Below, in pieces: positions 32,385 through 64,000 of a stretch of 64,000 nt of DNA. The position numbers and the translations under genes were made by a program. Within the stretch, counting starts at the first letter, position 1. Each line of letters starts with the position of its first letter. Below the pieces are notes generated by a model, which worked only from the letters and a program-made list of their open reading frames with translations, made no database searches and had not been told where the DNA came from. Origin of the DNA: Amoebidium appalachense (Eukaryota; Ichthyosporea); contig CAVNZM010000001.1 of NCBI GenBank assembly GCA_963693365.1, positions 10,354,001 to 10,418,000 on the forward strand. Direction: 5' to 3'.

Positions 32385-33467
32385 TTTCGCGTGTGTTTTA
32401 GCACGAAGCGTGTCCTTCTTTCTAACTAAAAAGTAGTTCTACCCCTAGTAGACCTCAAGCAAGCAGGGACTCATGAACTTGATTGAAAACACAGAAAATC
32501 TTACACGTCTTATGCGGCTACAAGCAGATTTGCTCCGAAGTTTTTGACCAGGAAAAAAAGACCCACACACTATACCAGTCACCTCTTTTCTTTTCCTTCT
32601 TTATAAAGCCCTACTTCTCTTTCTTTTCCTCGCTTCGTTTTTATTCCTTTGCACCCTCTTGGCTGTCTTACACTAGTGACGTGTTTTCTGACTTGGACCC
32701 GGCCATATATGGCAGTCATAAGAAACAAAACAGGGCTGAGAATCGTTTTAACCATCAGGAATTTTGATTCCCGGAAAATGCACGCTAATTAGCTTTTGTG
32801 GTTTCCGTAGTGAAAATCTACCCGATGACAATCGGTGTATTTATGAACGTATTACAAGCAAATCACGTGCATTATTTTGACTCTCGCACGTCACTTACTA
32901 CAGAAGTCAAGCTTTTGAGACACAAGACCTTGATAAACGTAGTACAGTTGTACAGCATACATACGCCATTGACAAGACTAAGGGGCTTTAGAAAAGAGAA
33001 CAAATACGCGGGTAGTTGCCATCAAACGGTAGCTCTTGATAGCCCTGTAGAAAGCAACACTGTGGTTGGCTGGCTGCGCACCGCTGGAATGTATCTCCAC
33101 ATTCCTTTCCTAACCCCGGGAGCTCGGTCCAACTGAGTCCATTTTTTGTGAGTTTTGTGTCACTTGCCACGCAGGTGGAGGCATATTCACTCACACTTGG
33201 AGTAAATATAATTTCACCTATTAGCTCAGTTAAAAGAGCCTCCACTGGGCAACCACTGTTGGTTGTACAATGTACAGTACACAAATTCACGCATGTGCCG
33301 CAGATCACTGCTGCCCGCGCGTGGGCCGCCATGGCCATGATATGTAGCGGCGCAGCCGAGCCGGTGCTTCAGCCTTCATCTAGATCCTTACCCAATCGGT
33401 CATAATCTACACCAGATATCACAGATACACCAATGGAAGCCCAGATTTCAGAAAGATGTGATAAGAA

Positions 33468-33567
33468 GAGACACGAAGTAGACGGAGCTTATGGCATAGT
33501 GTAGAACTGAAGTGGGTAAGGAGAGACATGAAGTAGACGGAGCTTATGGCATAGTGTAGAACTGAAG
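33468..33567. repeat. 45-bp direct repeat in the divergent promoter
   Basis: GAGACAYGAAGTAGACGGAG begins copies at 33468-33512 and 33523-33567, which differ at one base. Confidence 0.95.
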
Positions 33568-34018
33568 GCAAAATGCCTGTCGGTTCGTCTTTTATGTTCG
33601 TGACCGGGAGGATCGAGTGTACAACTCTTGGCACACACAGGCATCGGATCAAGATCGCCTGACCGTGATCTAAATAATAGATGACTGATGACTGCCGGAT
33701 ATATGGTCTATCTCTCAACTATCTCTAAGCAGGTATATCTGCATCACAAAGATCGAACCGACCGATTGGCTATCCCCGTTGGTAACGCCACGGCGGGAAC
33801 AACACAGTTGCTATCGCGCCTGTGTGTGTGCATACGCGTTCTGCAGTTTTCACTGTCGAGTGACCAAATATTTTAGACATTCCTCGCAGCTCTGTTTTAG
33901 CAAAGAGTTCAGTTTATGGTAAAGCTGTGTGCTCGGGGCATAGGAAAGGGTAGCGTTTTCCCCGAAAAGCAGACAATTCATGGACTTTGAAGACCATGAT
34001 ATGCCTTCCCATGGCGGT

Positions 34019-34082
34019 GTTTGCGTAGTGGTTAGATCTCGGTGGTGACACCCTACATAACGGGTCTAGGTTGGAACCATAG
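34019..34082 (+). repeat. tRNA-like segment, possible SINE head
   Basis: GCGTAGTGGTTAGATCTCGG resembles a Pol III A box region, and GGTTGGAACCA about 45 bases later resembles a B box with one key change. It does not fold as a normal tRNA, so it is at best a decayed tRNA-derived element. Confidence 0.3.
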
Positions 34083-34183
34083 TGGACAAATGTCTTGTAA
34101 AAGGCGGGAAAATTAATATCAAAAATAGGAAATAATAGCCGACAGGGAGAAGCTGCCGCTGTGGCTGTTTGGGCAGAAAAAGC

Positions 34184-42598
<8,415 letters not shown>

Positions 42599-43402
42599 CC
42601 AAACCCTCCCCCTGCCCCCCCCCCCCCCCCCCCCCCCCTCCCCCCCCTCCCCTCCCCCTCCCCAACTCCCCCCCCCCCCCCCCCCCCCCAAAACCCCCCC
42701 CACCACCCTTCTCTTTCCCCCCTCCACCCACCCACCCCACCCCACCCCACCCCTGTCGTTTTATTTGTTGATATTCGTGCCTCTTTTCGTGCATTCAACC
42801 CTCCTTTCCCCACCATCCCCTTCCTCTTCATACACTCAAAGAGTATTAGAGACCCACCACCCTCCCCCTGTCCCCCTCCCCTCTCCCCCCTTCCCCGGCC
42901 CCCTCCTTTTCTGGGGGGACTCCCCGTGGTTTCATTGCTAGTGTTGTTCTACATGCCCTAACCCATGTTTTCCCTTGTTTGAAGGGAAAAGAAACGAGAA
43001 AATTGTTAAGAGAAGAATGTGAAAATTGTGTTAAGATGAGACGAGAGTGAGATTTGGGAGGGCAAAGGGGGGAGGGGTTGGGGGGAAGGGGGAGAGGGGA
43101 GGAGGGGGTTTGTGGGGGGGGGGGGGGGGGGGGGAGGGGGGGGGGGGGGGGGGGGGGGGGGAGGGGGGGCTGGGGCTGGGGGGAGGAGGGGGGAGGGGGG
43201 GGAGGGCATACTTTCCAGGGACAGAACTTATCTTGATTTTGATTTTTCTTACCTACCATTCTACCTCCATGCCCGCATGACACACTCACCCGCAAAAAAA
43301 CCCCCCATCCCCCCATTCCTCCCTCCCCCCCCCCCCTCCCTCCCCCCTCCCTCCCTCCCCCCCTCCGCGACACACACAAAAACGTGCGCGTTCACACGCG
43401 CG

Positions 43403-43479
<77 letters not shown>

Positions 43480-43505
43480 GTACACACGTACACACACACG
43501 TACAG

Positions 43506-55379
<11,874 letters not shown>

Positions 55380-55968
55380 TGAGCAAGCAGTAGAGCACCA
55401 CCACCCCCGTCCATTTTGGGCATGTATGGATACATATTTGCTACTTTAAGGTTTATATCTTTCCTTTCCCGATTATGACATAATTCAACTTGGAGCATGA
55501 CGTCAAAGAGGGTTATTTTGACGTCTTTGATGATGTTATCTCTTCTTGGACAATTTGCGCTGTTATGATGGCCATGTGTGTGATTGGTTTTTACCATATT
55601 CCTACTTTTTTTATTGTTTTATAATTTATAGAATGATCGGTTTAGGCAACGCTGCACATGGTGAAAAAATTGCGTCATGCAGCATATGGTCGAAAAAAGC
55701 TTACATAGTCGTTAGACCTAAGACAAAACAACTTCTTTCTGTAACTTGTGGCCTGTGGGGCAGGACCCCGAGTGTGTATACGGACGGACTGTGCCATGAT
55801 GTGTTTAGAAAATTTACCAGCGGGTCTGGCATGCTTCTTAACCGGTTTTTGTATCCATGCATGGTTTGGACAGCTCTAATTTTTCTACATTTGCTTTGGT
55901 CATATGCTTAGGGGTGTGTGTGTGTGTGTGTGTGTTGGGTGGGTGAGTGGGGTGGGTGAGTGGGTCAG

Positions 55969-56011
<43 letters not shown>

Positions 56012-57723
56012 CAGATTGTGGTACTGTCCCGCGGCGCGGAGAGCAAACAAAACAACCAAACAATAATTGTTATGGCCATGCCCAATGGCGAACCACAATA
56101 TTTCAACATAAATTCGAACCCATATCCGATACTACATATAACATTTGCGTTTTGCAGAATTAGTCTGTAAAATACCCCTGATTTTACTGATTCAGAATAA
56201 TTCTGCTCTTGCTGTATAATTCTTCTTTTGCCAGAATTTATCTATTTGTGTGTGTGTGTGTGAAGTGATCTAAGAATAAAAAGGTGTTGTTCAGAGGCTA
56301 GGAGGTCAAAGCTCTCGATGTTCGTGTCATACGCCACAGCACCTTACACCGCACTGAGGGGCAATGAAGGAGTTTAAAGAGCTGCAAACTATGCAAGCTC
56401 ACAATCTGGGATGCCACCCAGCCAACCCAGATCTGTGTGCCGACTGGTAATATGAGGTGTCGGAATACGTTCTCGGATTGCCCATATAAGGAAATTCAAA
56501 AGAATCGTTTACGCGAAAGGGAGCCCCTACGTGATTGTGGGAAGCATTACTATTGGACTAGACTAATGAGACTAGGTCTGGCCGTCCGGTGTGCCGGTCA
56601 CTGCTCACTCCCGAGTTGGTGTAATAAGAAGAAAAGGACTTTTGGTGTGGCAGGTGCGAAGTTTACCCACGTGCACATGTACAGACGATTCGGTAAGGTT
56701 ACACACTCAAAGTTGAGCAAGCACACATAGTTAAAATTTAGGTAGCACCTTTGCACATCATGCCTTGTGCCCAAGTCGTACCCGTATTCAACGTATTGAT
56801 AACTTGCACATTCCAAAATCCGAAGTATTCGTGTTTCGGCACGTATGGCTATACATACACACATTGTACGCACCTGGCACATGTCATATATTTTCCCTGA
56901 ACCCTGGCCCTGGTATGCACGACGTCGTAGTCACGTACATTTGTTATTGGGGAAAAAAACGCACTAAACCAGAAATAAAAAAATATATCCATTCCGAATG
57001 GCTCACAAGGCCTGTGATATAAGGAGCCATTGCTGGCTCATGAACCAACTGGTGCAACCATCCCCATCTCCCCTCCACCCTCCACCCCCCCCTCCTTGCC
57101 CCACCCCCCCTCCTTGCCCCCTTCCTCCCTCCGTCTACCACGAACAACCCCAACCCATGCTATGGCCGCACGTATTTTCTTCTTCCTTTCTTTCCATGCC
57201 TTCTGCTCCGAGGAAACAAATCCAAAAAGTATAGCCAAAAGAAAAAGGAACCAACCTAACCACCAACCCCCCTCCCCCCCCCCCCCCCCCCCTCCCCCCC
57301 AACCAAAAAAGAAAATAAATAAATAAATAAAATAACGAATAATAACAACAACAATAATAAAAGAAGTTGCGTACCCTTTCTTTTCCTATTCCGGCCACTT
57401 TCTTTTCATTTTTTTTTTTTATCTTTTCCCACACCACCCTTGACACACCACCCTTGACCAACACCATGTTTGTTAAGCAACAGGGATGCAAAGAATAAAC
57501 AAAAGGTGTGTATCTGGGTGGGTGGGTGAGTGGTTAATTCAAGGGAATTTTTTTTCTGCTTTTTGACGATAACACTCGTTCCCTTCCATTCCCATGCCCA
57601 CCCACACGTGGTCTGCGTCACATCTAAACCGACCACGCGCACACACACTCACACGCACGCACACACACACACACGCACACACACGCGCGCAGACACACAC
57701 GTGCGCGCACACACACACGTGCG

Positions 57724-57762
<39 letters not shown>

Positions 57763-57772
57763 ACACACACAC

Positions 57773-57827
<55 letters not shown>

Positions 57828-59520
57828 TTCCCCAACATCCCTTACACCAAATGCACACCGGGTATCCCTGTGTTCATCGAGAATGCCTCTACCTTTCTAT
57901 AAGCTCTATTCCGCAGATACAAAGCTGCTTCTTGGTGAAATTGATGCACAAATCTGTGTGTGTGTGTGTTTGTGTGTATGTGTGTGTGTGTGTTTGTGTG
58001 TTTGTGTGCGCGGGCGCGTTGTGTGTGCTATTGTGTATGTATGTGCCTTTCCTTGGCCATGCACATATGCCTGTGGCTGTCAACAGTTTACTTAAAACTT
58101 TTTTGTTGTGCGTCCTATGAGGGAGAATGGGGGACGAATAGGGAAGGGGGGAGAGGGGGGGCGCGGGGGGGGGGGGGGGGGGGGGGGGGACGCTATTTTC
58201 CACCATAGAAGTCCCTGTTTCCGCAGTTGAAAATCTTGTTTTACGATTGAAATTGTTTTTTTTTCTTCTTTTGACTGGATTTATTCGACGGAAAGATATG
58301 CAAGTATGCACGGCATACTGAGAAGACAATAAAAACGTCACGAGTTATCCAGTAACAAGTGCATACTGAGATACCTGCAGCTGAACACTGTTTGAAAATC
58401 ATATAAATACTCAATGTGACGACCAACAGAATTCAACAAAAAGTCTAAAGTGTTCACATTGCCAGCTAGTGTAGCAGACACCCGTAGGGAAAGAGGTAAA
58501 ACGCGACATAAAAACTGACACCTATCAACATGCTTGCGATTAAAAAGTTCAGCACAAAAGTGGCACCAGCGGCGATGAAAACAAGAATTACAGCGCCACT
58601 ACACAACTTCCCAGGCAATATCAACATCAGAGCACCATACAGACTTATCTACTGGGGTGGTATCCATACGTACAGCAGGAGAAATGTATCCTGCCAAACA
58701 AAAAGCGATAATGATCAGTACGGTGTTGCCTAAGGAACATAACACATGCCGACTGAGTTTTACCTTTGATTTCTCTATCAGAACGAGAACTTGAAGAAAC
58801 TTATACTGCGTATGGTAATAACGCGAAAAGGCAGAAAAAACAGGAAGAGAAAAGAAAGAGGGAGTGAGATAGCGAGAGGAAGAATCAGGTTGAAAGAGGG
58901 TAAGCTGAGGACATTCAGAAGTAGCGTTGGTGAATCGGGGGGGAAGAGGGATGGAGGGAGGGGGGGGAAAGAAAGCATAAAGAGGGTGACCATCAGGTAT
59001 CCTAACTAAATGAAAACAAAAACGAAGAGACAATTCCTCCATACGACAAACAGCAGTCGACAATCCAAACATACTGATTAAGGGAGGCACAAACCGAGTG
59101 AAATTGCGATCCCGACCATTGATTTTCCTGCAGGCCACTTCTTGGTGTGTGCCACCTGGACCGGGCAACCGAAATCACTACTGAGCGATACGGGGCGGAA
59201 ATTCATCGGTTGGGGTTACGGTAATACTTCTGTGGCTCCACACCCACAGCGACCACCGCCCAAACTACGATGCCGAATCGGTTCCTCGGTTAATGAAAAA
59301 TACGATCGGATGTTTGGAAGTTTGGAACCCGGGCACCCCCCTGGGCAAAGCTCGATCCGGAAGAAAAGGTTCGAATTTCCCAAATGCAGGAGGGTGCACA
59401 GACCATTGCGTATGGCGGGAGGGAGAATTTCCGTCGGAGAGGGTCAAAGAGGAATGTGGAGGGGAGGCAGGTTGATGTGCCCGCAGGGATTAGCCCGAAA
59501 CCCCACATCCTGAGGTCTGC

Positions 59521-59557
<37 letters not shown>

Positions 59558-59688
59558 ACACACACACACCTCCCTCCCCCCCACCCCCATTCCCCCCTAC
59601 TCCGAAATAAAAAAGATCCCACACACACGGGCTCACATATACGCGCAGGCACGCACACACAGAGGCTCCCCCCCCCCCCACACCTCCC

Positions 59689-59790
<102 letters not shown>

Positions 59791-60163
59791 TATACATGTA
59801 TGTTGCCAAGTTGAACACATGCACACACAACACCCAGCGCACAGGCAGCTCTCCCCGCCATATCATTTTCCGCCTTCTTCCCCAATAATCTTGCCCTCGG
59901 GGTTGTGTTATCGATCATGTTCCGTGGGCTTCCTTTATGTGGGTGCGGCCTGACTCCAAACAGTACTTGCATGCATCGCTAGCATCACGGAAGCACGCTA
60001 GTTCTCTCGTTTTGACGGAGGGGCTCGTGGGACCACCGTGTTGAGATGGACCCCTCCCCCTTCGTCCCCCTTCCCTCCCCTCCCCCCGGGCTCCGTCCGC
60101 CAGTGGGAAAGCACTTGATAGCGCAGGAATGTCTAGCAATGTGATTGCAAAGATGTTTTGGTG

Positions 60164-60331
<168 letters not shown>

Positions 60332-60895
60332 GTGTGTGTGTGTGTGTGTGGTGGTGGTGGTGAGGGGGGGGGACTGTAATGAATTTTGTTTGCATGTTTT
60401 AATGTGCCTAAAGTAGCTGTGCGGGCACTGAGTCGTGGAATGTAGGTGACTGTTGAAGGGGGGCCGGGGGGGGGGGGGGGGGGGGGGGGATGTTCTTATG
60501 GGTGTGGGCCTGTGCGAATGTGTGTGATGTCATCTGCTGTCTTTTCGGTGTCCTTCAATGGGGGGTTGTGGTACAGCCTTCTCCGGTAAATTTGCTAACC
60601 GAAAAACGGTTGTACAGGATGTCACCGATGACGATGAACGGGTCACAACGAAGGAGGGTCTCCCCAAGAAAAGATCAACCGAACTGATTGGTGGAGAATC
60701 ACGGCTCCTTCAGCCAAGATTTGCACGTGTTACGAAAAAATCAGGCAACGGTTGTAGAGTTAACTAGAATGAAAAAATGTATGCCAGGGGTCGAATTATT
60801 ATCAAAAATATGGGCATTGAATGAATCTATATAAAACCTTGGTCCTGCTTTTTTTTTATTGTTTTATGAAAACTTTTTTGCTTGCGCGCGCCAAA

Positions 60896-61000
60896 ACTTC
60901 CCGCCAAAATTTCCATATATGGCTAATCGTTCATATGCACGATTAATTAGTTGACGCATTTTTTGAGATTGCGGTATTCCTACTTTTTTGTTTTGTTTTA
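60896..61000 (+). repeat. Dispersed repeat with CCATATATGG, copy 2
   Basis: Second copy of the element at 21946, with CCATATATGG at 60913-60922, followed by a T-rich end. Confidence 0.75.
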
Positions 61001-61666
61001 TAAATTGTTGAGTGATGGTATGTAAGTGATAAGCTATATAGGTAGAAATAACAGTGTTCAGTAAGAGGTTTAGTCGTAGAGGTGTATAGTAGAATAGAGT
61101 CGTTCTGTGCACACATGTTGTTTTTATTGACTCTTGCCTTCGCATACGCACGCACATACACAAACACACACACACACACACACACACGCGCGCGCGCACG
61201 CGCACACGCACGCGCACACGCACACGCACACGCACACGCACACGCACACGCACACGCACACGCACACACACACGCAACACGCACACGCATACACACACGC
61301 ACACCGCACACGCACGCACACATGTACACGCAATCGCACAAACAAGTACGCGCCCACAATGTCCTTGTGTTTGGGGCGATTTGTTTGTGCGCACGTGATG
61401 TGCACATACCATAATCTTGCACATGCAAGCCAGTCACCCCTCAAATGCCACAGGTGTAGTCAGTCACCATGACAAGTGAAATGGGTAACTGACATATAAA
61501 AGATTTTTAATTCGTTTTTCAAATACATATTTCAACATTAAACCTTAAACCATCCTACGGGCCTGGGCAGCCTAAGCAGACTTCCATCTATATAGGTTCT
61601 GGCATAGAAAAATCCGGAGACAACGATCCACAAAAAACGAAGAAAGCCGAGCTCAAACCTCAAACC

Positions 61667-61713
<47 letters not shown>

Positions 61714-61784
61714 CCTGTCCGCCCCTCCCACCCGCCCGCCCGCCCGCCCTCCCCACCCCTCGTGTGTGTCCTGTTTACGTGCAG

Positions 61785-62907
61785 TCAGAGTTCCTCCCCC
61801 GTGCACGTGCGCAAGTGCTTATTTGCTTTAGTGCGTTGGATAAACCTCTTTGAGCAGCCGGGGTGTTAACATTCGTACGGTTTCTCGCCGGTGTGTTTGC
61901 GCATATGCACTGTAAGGTTTGATTTATCTGCAAACCGTTTAGTGCACCCAGGGTATGTGCAAGGGTGTGGCTTCTCTTCCGTGTGTATGCGCATATGCAT
62001 ACTAAGATCACTTTTCTGGGCAAAACTCTTGAAACAGCCGGGGTATTCAGATTTATAGGGTTTCTCTCCCGTGTGTTTGCGCATGTGCACCACATGGTTG
62101 CCTTTACTGGCAAACCTCTTTGAGCAGCCGGGGTGTGCACATTGGTATAGCCTCTCTCCTGTGTGTGTGCGTTGATGTTGGCTCAGTGTGCCACTAGTGG
62201 GCAGAGTTAGCCCCACAACCAGGGTAGGGGCACGAATGCGGTCTCTCTCCGGTCTGTGTGCGCAGGTGCCGTTTAAGGTTACCTTGTTGTGCAGAAGACC
62301 AGTCGCAACCGTCAAATGGGCACTTGTACTTTCTCTCCCCTGTGTGTGTATAGATGTGCCTTTGTAGTTTGCTTCGGTCGCCAAACCTCGTGTACACAAA
62401 CATAGGGCCTCTCTCCCGTGTGTGAGCGCACATGTCTTCCCAGATTAGAGCTTCGTGCAAAGCGTGCACCACACCCAGGGTCAGAGCACACATATGGCCT
62501 TTCTCCCGTATGTGTCCACTCGTGTCTAAGCAGTCGCGACTGTGGGGAGTGGTGTATCCACAGCCGTATTTGCACGCCAGGACACGCTGTGTCTTCTCTG
62601 TAACTCCCCCGTCCACATCCATCACCTCCCTTCCCTCTTCACCCTCACCCTCGTCACTTTCTCGCCCAGCCCGCTCTCTGTCCGTTTCGTTCGTACGTGT
62701 CCTCCGTGTTCTGGTTTTGGCTATCTCCCTCAAGTCCCTTCTTTCCTCACGCTCAGTTTCAACCGTGCGCACCCACGCCTCTTCTCCCACCCCCGCCTCG
62801 TCTTTCAGCACGTGCACCACGTGGTCGCCCTTCGCCTGTGCCCGTGTCTTCCAGCTACCTGCGTCCGAGCGAGTGGCCGATATTGTTCGGGTGGTTGGGG
62901 AAGCCAT
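61785..62907 (-). pseudogene. TFIIIA-type C2H2 zinc-finger gene, decayed
   Basis: ATG at 62907 opens a charged 110-residue leader ('MASPTTRTISATRSDAGSWK'), then nine finger-like units with the linker TGERPY/TGEKPY. The intact ones read C-x4-C-x12-H-x3-H, for example 'CAHPGCSKRFASKGN' and 'CTYPGCTKRFADKSN'. Such arrays bind DNA or RNA in the nucleus. Damage: a missing base in finger 1 (near 62540), a small deletion removing the second cysteine of finger 3 (near 62395), the last His of finger 4 changed to Gln, an extra base in finger 5 (near 62200), the first Cys of finger 7 changed to Ser, and a TAA inside finger 9 (61866-61868) with reading continuing to TGA at 61785. Three frameshifts plus residue losses argue for a pseudogene rather than sequencing error. 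Introns are not needed to explain it. Confidence 0.8.
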
Positions 62908-63814
62908 CTTTGAGCTCTGGGTTGGGGAGATGGTGTGTGTGCGTGCTGAAGAGAAGAAAAGTAAAAACTATACAACGCCTATGAATTGGAAATCGGAAAA
63001 CGCAGAAGGAGCGTAATTCTGTCTAAACAACTATTCGTGTGTGCACGTGTAACAAACTGACTAATGAGAATCTCACGTACTGTCCCCCGCTGAAGAAGGC
63101 TTGACTCAGCTCTCGACGGGTTCGTCAGCGTCACGGAATGCGCAGCTGCTTAATTTGGAATTAAGAGCCACACATGATTGGTGAATATATTGAATAGATC
63201 TGCGCGCGGTCACCTCGGTATCACGAGGGCCAGTGATGCCTGTGCCATCCTCGCATACTGTTCACATCTGCTTCGTCGCAAGATCATGTTTATTTTTGTT
63301 TCGGTTTTGATAAATAAACCACAAGAACTACAATTAAGGAAAACGTGTATCCACGACATAAACATTTAAAAAATCTACCAAGACTGCCAGTGTGTGTGCG
63401 TGTGCGTGGGTGTGTGCGGTGAGCTATTTAGGAGGCCTTGGTGTGCGCATGCGTTCGTGCATGCATGCGCGCGCGACATGCGCGCGCGCGCGTGTGCGTG
63501 CGTGCGTGTGTGCATGTGTACGTGTGTGCGTGTGTGCGTATGTGCATGTGCGTGCATGTGCGTGTGTGTGTATGTGTGTGCGTGTATGTGTGTGCGTGTG
63601 CTTGTGTGTGTGTGTACATGCATATGGTGTGTGTGTGCGTATGTGTGTGTGTGTACAGGTGCCTAAATAGATGCAGTTTACGGACAATGTACGTGCATGT
63701 GTGTAGGCCGATTGTGATTGCACACAAACAAGGACACACCATCTGTTTATTGCTGCCCGTTACGCCTGCACATGACCAAAAACAGTAACTGCGTCCTGCT
63801 CAATTGTGGACATA

Positions 63815-63853
<39 letters not shown>

Positions 63854-64000
63854 GGGGGTAGCCTAGACCAAAAGTGTACGTGTGGGTCGAGGCCCACAAC
63901 CTTGTGAGTTTCATTCCCCCCAGGAAGGGTATAATGGGTAACCAAAAACAGTAACTACGTCCTGCTCAATTGTGGACATAATGGGGGGGGGGGGGAGGGG
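62908..64000. other. Region right of the zinc-finger pseudogene
   Basis: No gene seen. (TG)/(CG)-rich tract at 63390-63660. A 47-base segment with GTAACTGCGTCCTGCTCAAT occurs at 63776 and again at 63942, each followed by poly-G, a tandem unit of about 166 bases that runs off the edge. Confidence 0.65.

Larger units (their letters stand above)
32385..34183. promoter_or_regulatory. Divergent promoter region of the ERK and GT8 genes
   Basis: 1.8 kb between two head-to-head start codons. It is free of long homopolymers, unlike the rest of the window. It contains a perfect CArG box CCATATATGG (32703-32712), a 45-bp tandem duplication (33468-33567) and a tRNA-like segment (34019-34082). No TATA box can be assigned with confidence. 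Confidence 0.55.

Noticed and set aside
32988-33338. 116-codon minus-strand frame in the divergent promoter
   Set aside because: No recognisable family, cysteine-rich without pattern, and it overlaps the region expected to hold promoters.
55546-55911. 121-codon frame downstream of the TTL gene
   Set aside because: No domain seen. It overlaps sequence resembling dispersed repeats (CCATATTCCTAC type), so it is probably chance.
56437-56730. 97-codon frame
   Set aside because: Part of it (AAGGAAATTCAAAAGAAT region) is repeated near 45861-45910, so it is repeat DNA rather than a gene.
58599-59168. 189-codon minus-strand frame
   Set aside because: Low-complexity proline stretch in the middle and no family resemblance.
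59142-59513. 123-codon frame with a GGTTCGAATTTCCC B-box-like segment
   Set aside because: No partner A box at tRNA distance and no protein similarity recognised.

Overview
The window is nuclear DNA from an intron-rich eukaryote. Genes are cut into short exons (38-576 bases), all with GT-AG borders, and the introns and intergenic DNA are packed with (CA)n/(TG)n and with G or C homopolymers of 20-90 bases. The protein content is animal-like but the layout is compact: an ERK-type MAP kinase with a TEY loop, a PLAT domain, a SAM plus AT-hook protein, a fibronectin type II domain, a tubulin-tyrosine-ligase-like ATP-grasp enzyme, a GT8 glycosyltransferase and TFIIIA-type zinc fingers. A unicellular relative of animals (holozoan, perhaps an ichthyosporean) is my best guess. 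This is inference from protein similarity, and no rRNA or organellar marker is present.

Layout. 1-5990 (-): 3' part of a gene joining a PLAT domain to a phosphatidylinositol-phosphate kinase domain; it runs off the left edge. 6000-9875: intergenic DNA with repeats. 9876-18658 (+): a complete nine-exon SAM/AT-hook gene of 523 codons. 18659-22618: intergenic, with a near-perfect 46-bp-arm hairpin. 22619-32384 (-): ERK-type MAPK; ten exons are secure and two 3' exons are tentative. 32385-34183: divergent promoter region. 34184-42598 (+): GT8 glycosyltransferase with a signal anchor; one base is missing in a C run. 43506-55379 (+): TTL-like ligase followed by an FN2 domain and a basic tail. Splice phase suggests the last two are one gene. 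55380-61784: intergenic repeats. 61785-62907 (-): decayed C2H2 zinc-finger gene. 62908-64000: repeats.

Two kinds of structure go beyond the gene list. First, at six places a piece of exon edge with its splice site is duplicated nearby in the intron: the PLAT exon (four extra copies), ERK exons 7 and 10, the GT8 exon, the FN2 exon and a TTL exon. Second, many introns begin with (GT)n and end with (CA)n-AG, so their RNA ends are complementary. A short dispersed repeat that is always bordered by poly(C) occurs at least 14 times.

If the GT8-TTL join is real, the product would be a luminal type II membrane protein carrying a glycosyltransferase, an ATP-grasp ligase and a disulfide-rich FN2 module. 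That combination, and the PLAT-PIPK fusion, are the most unusual proteins here.
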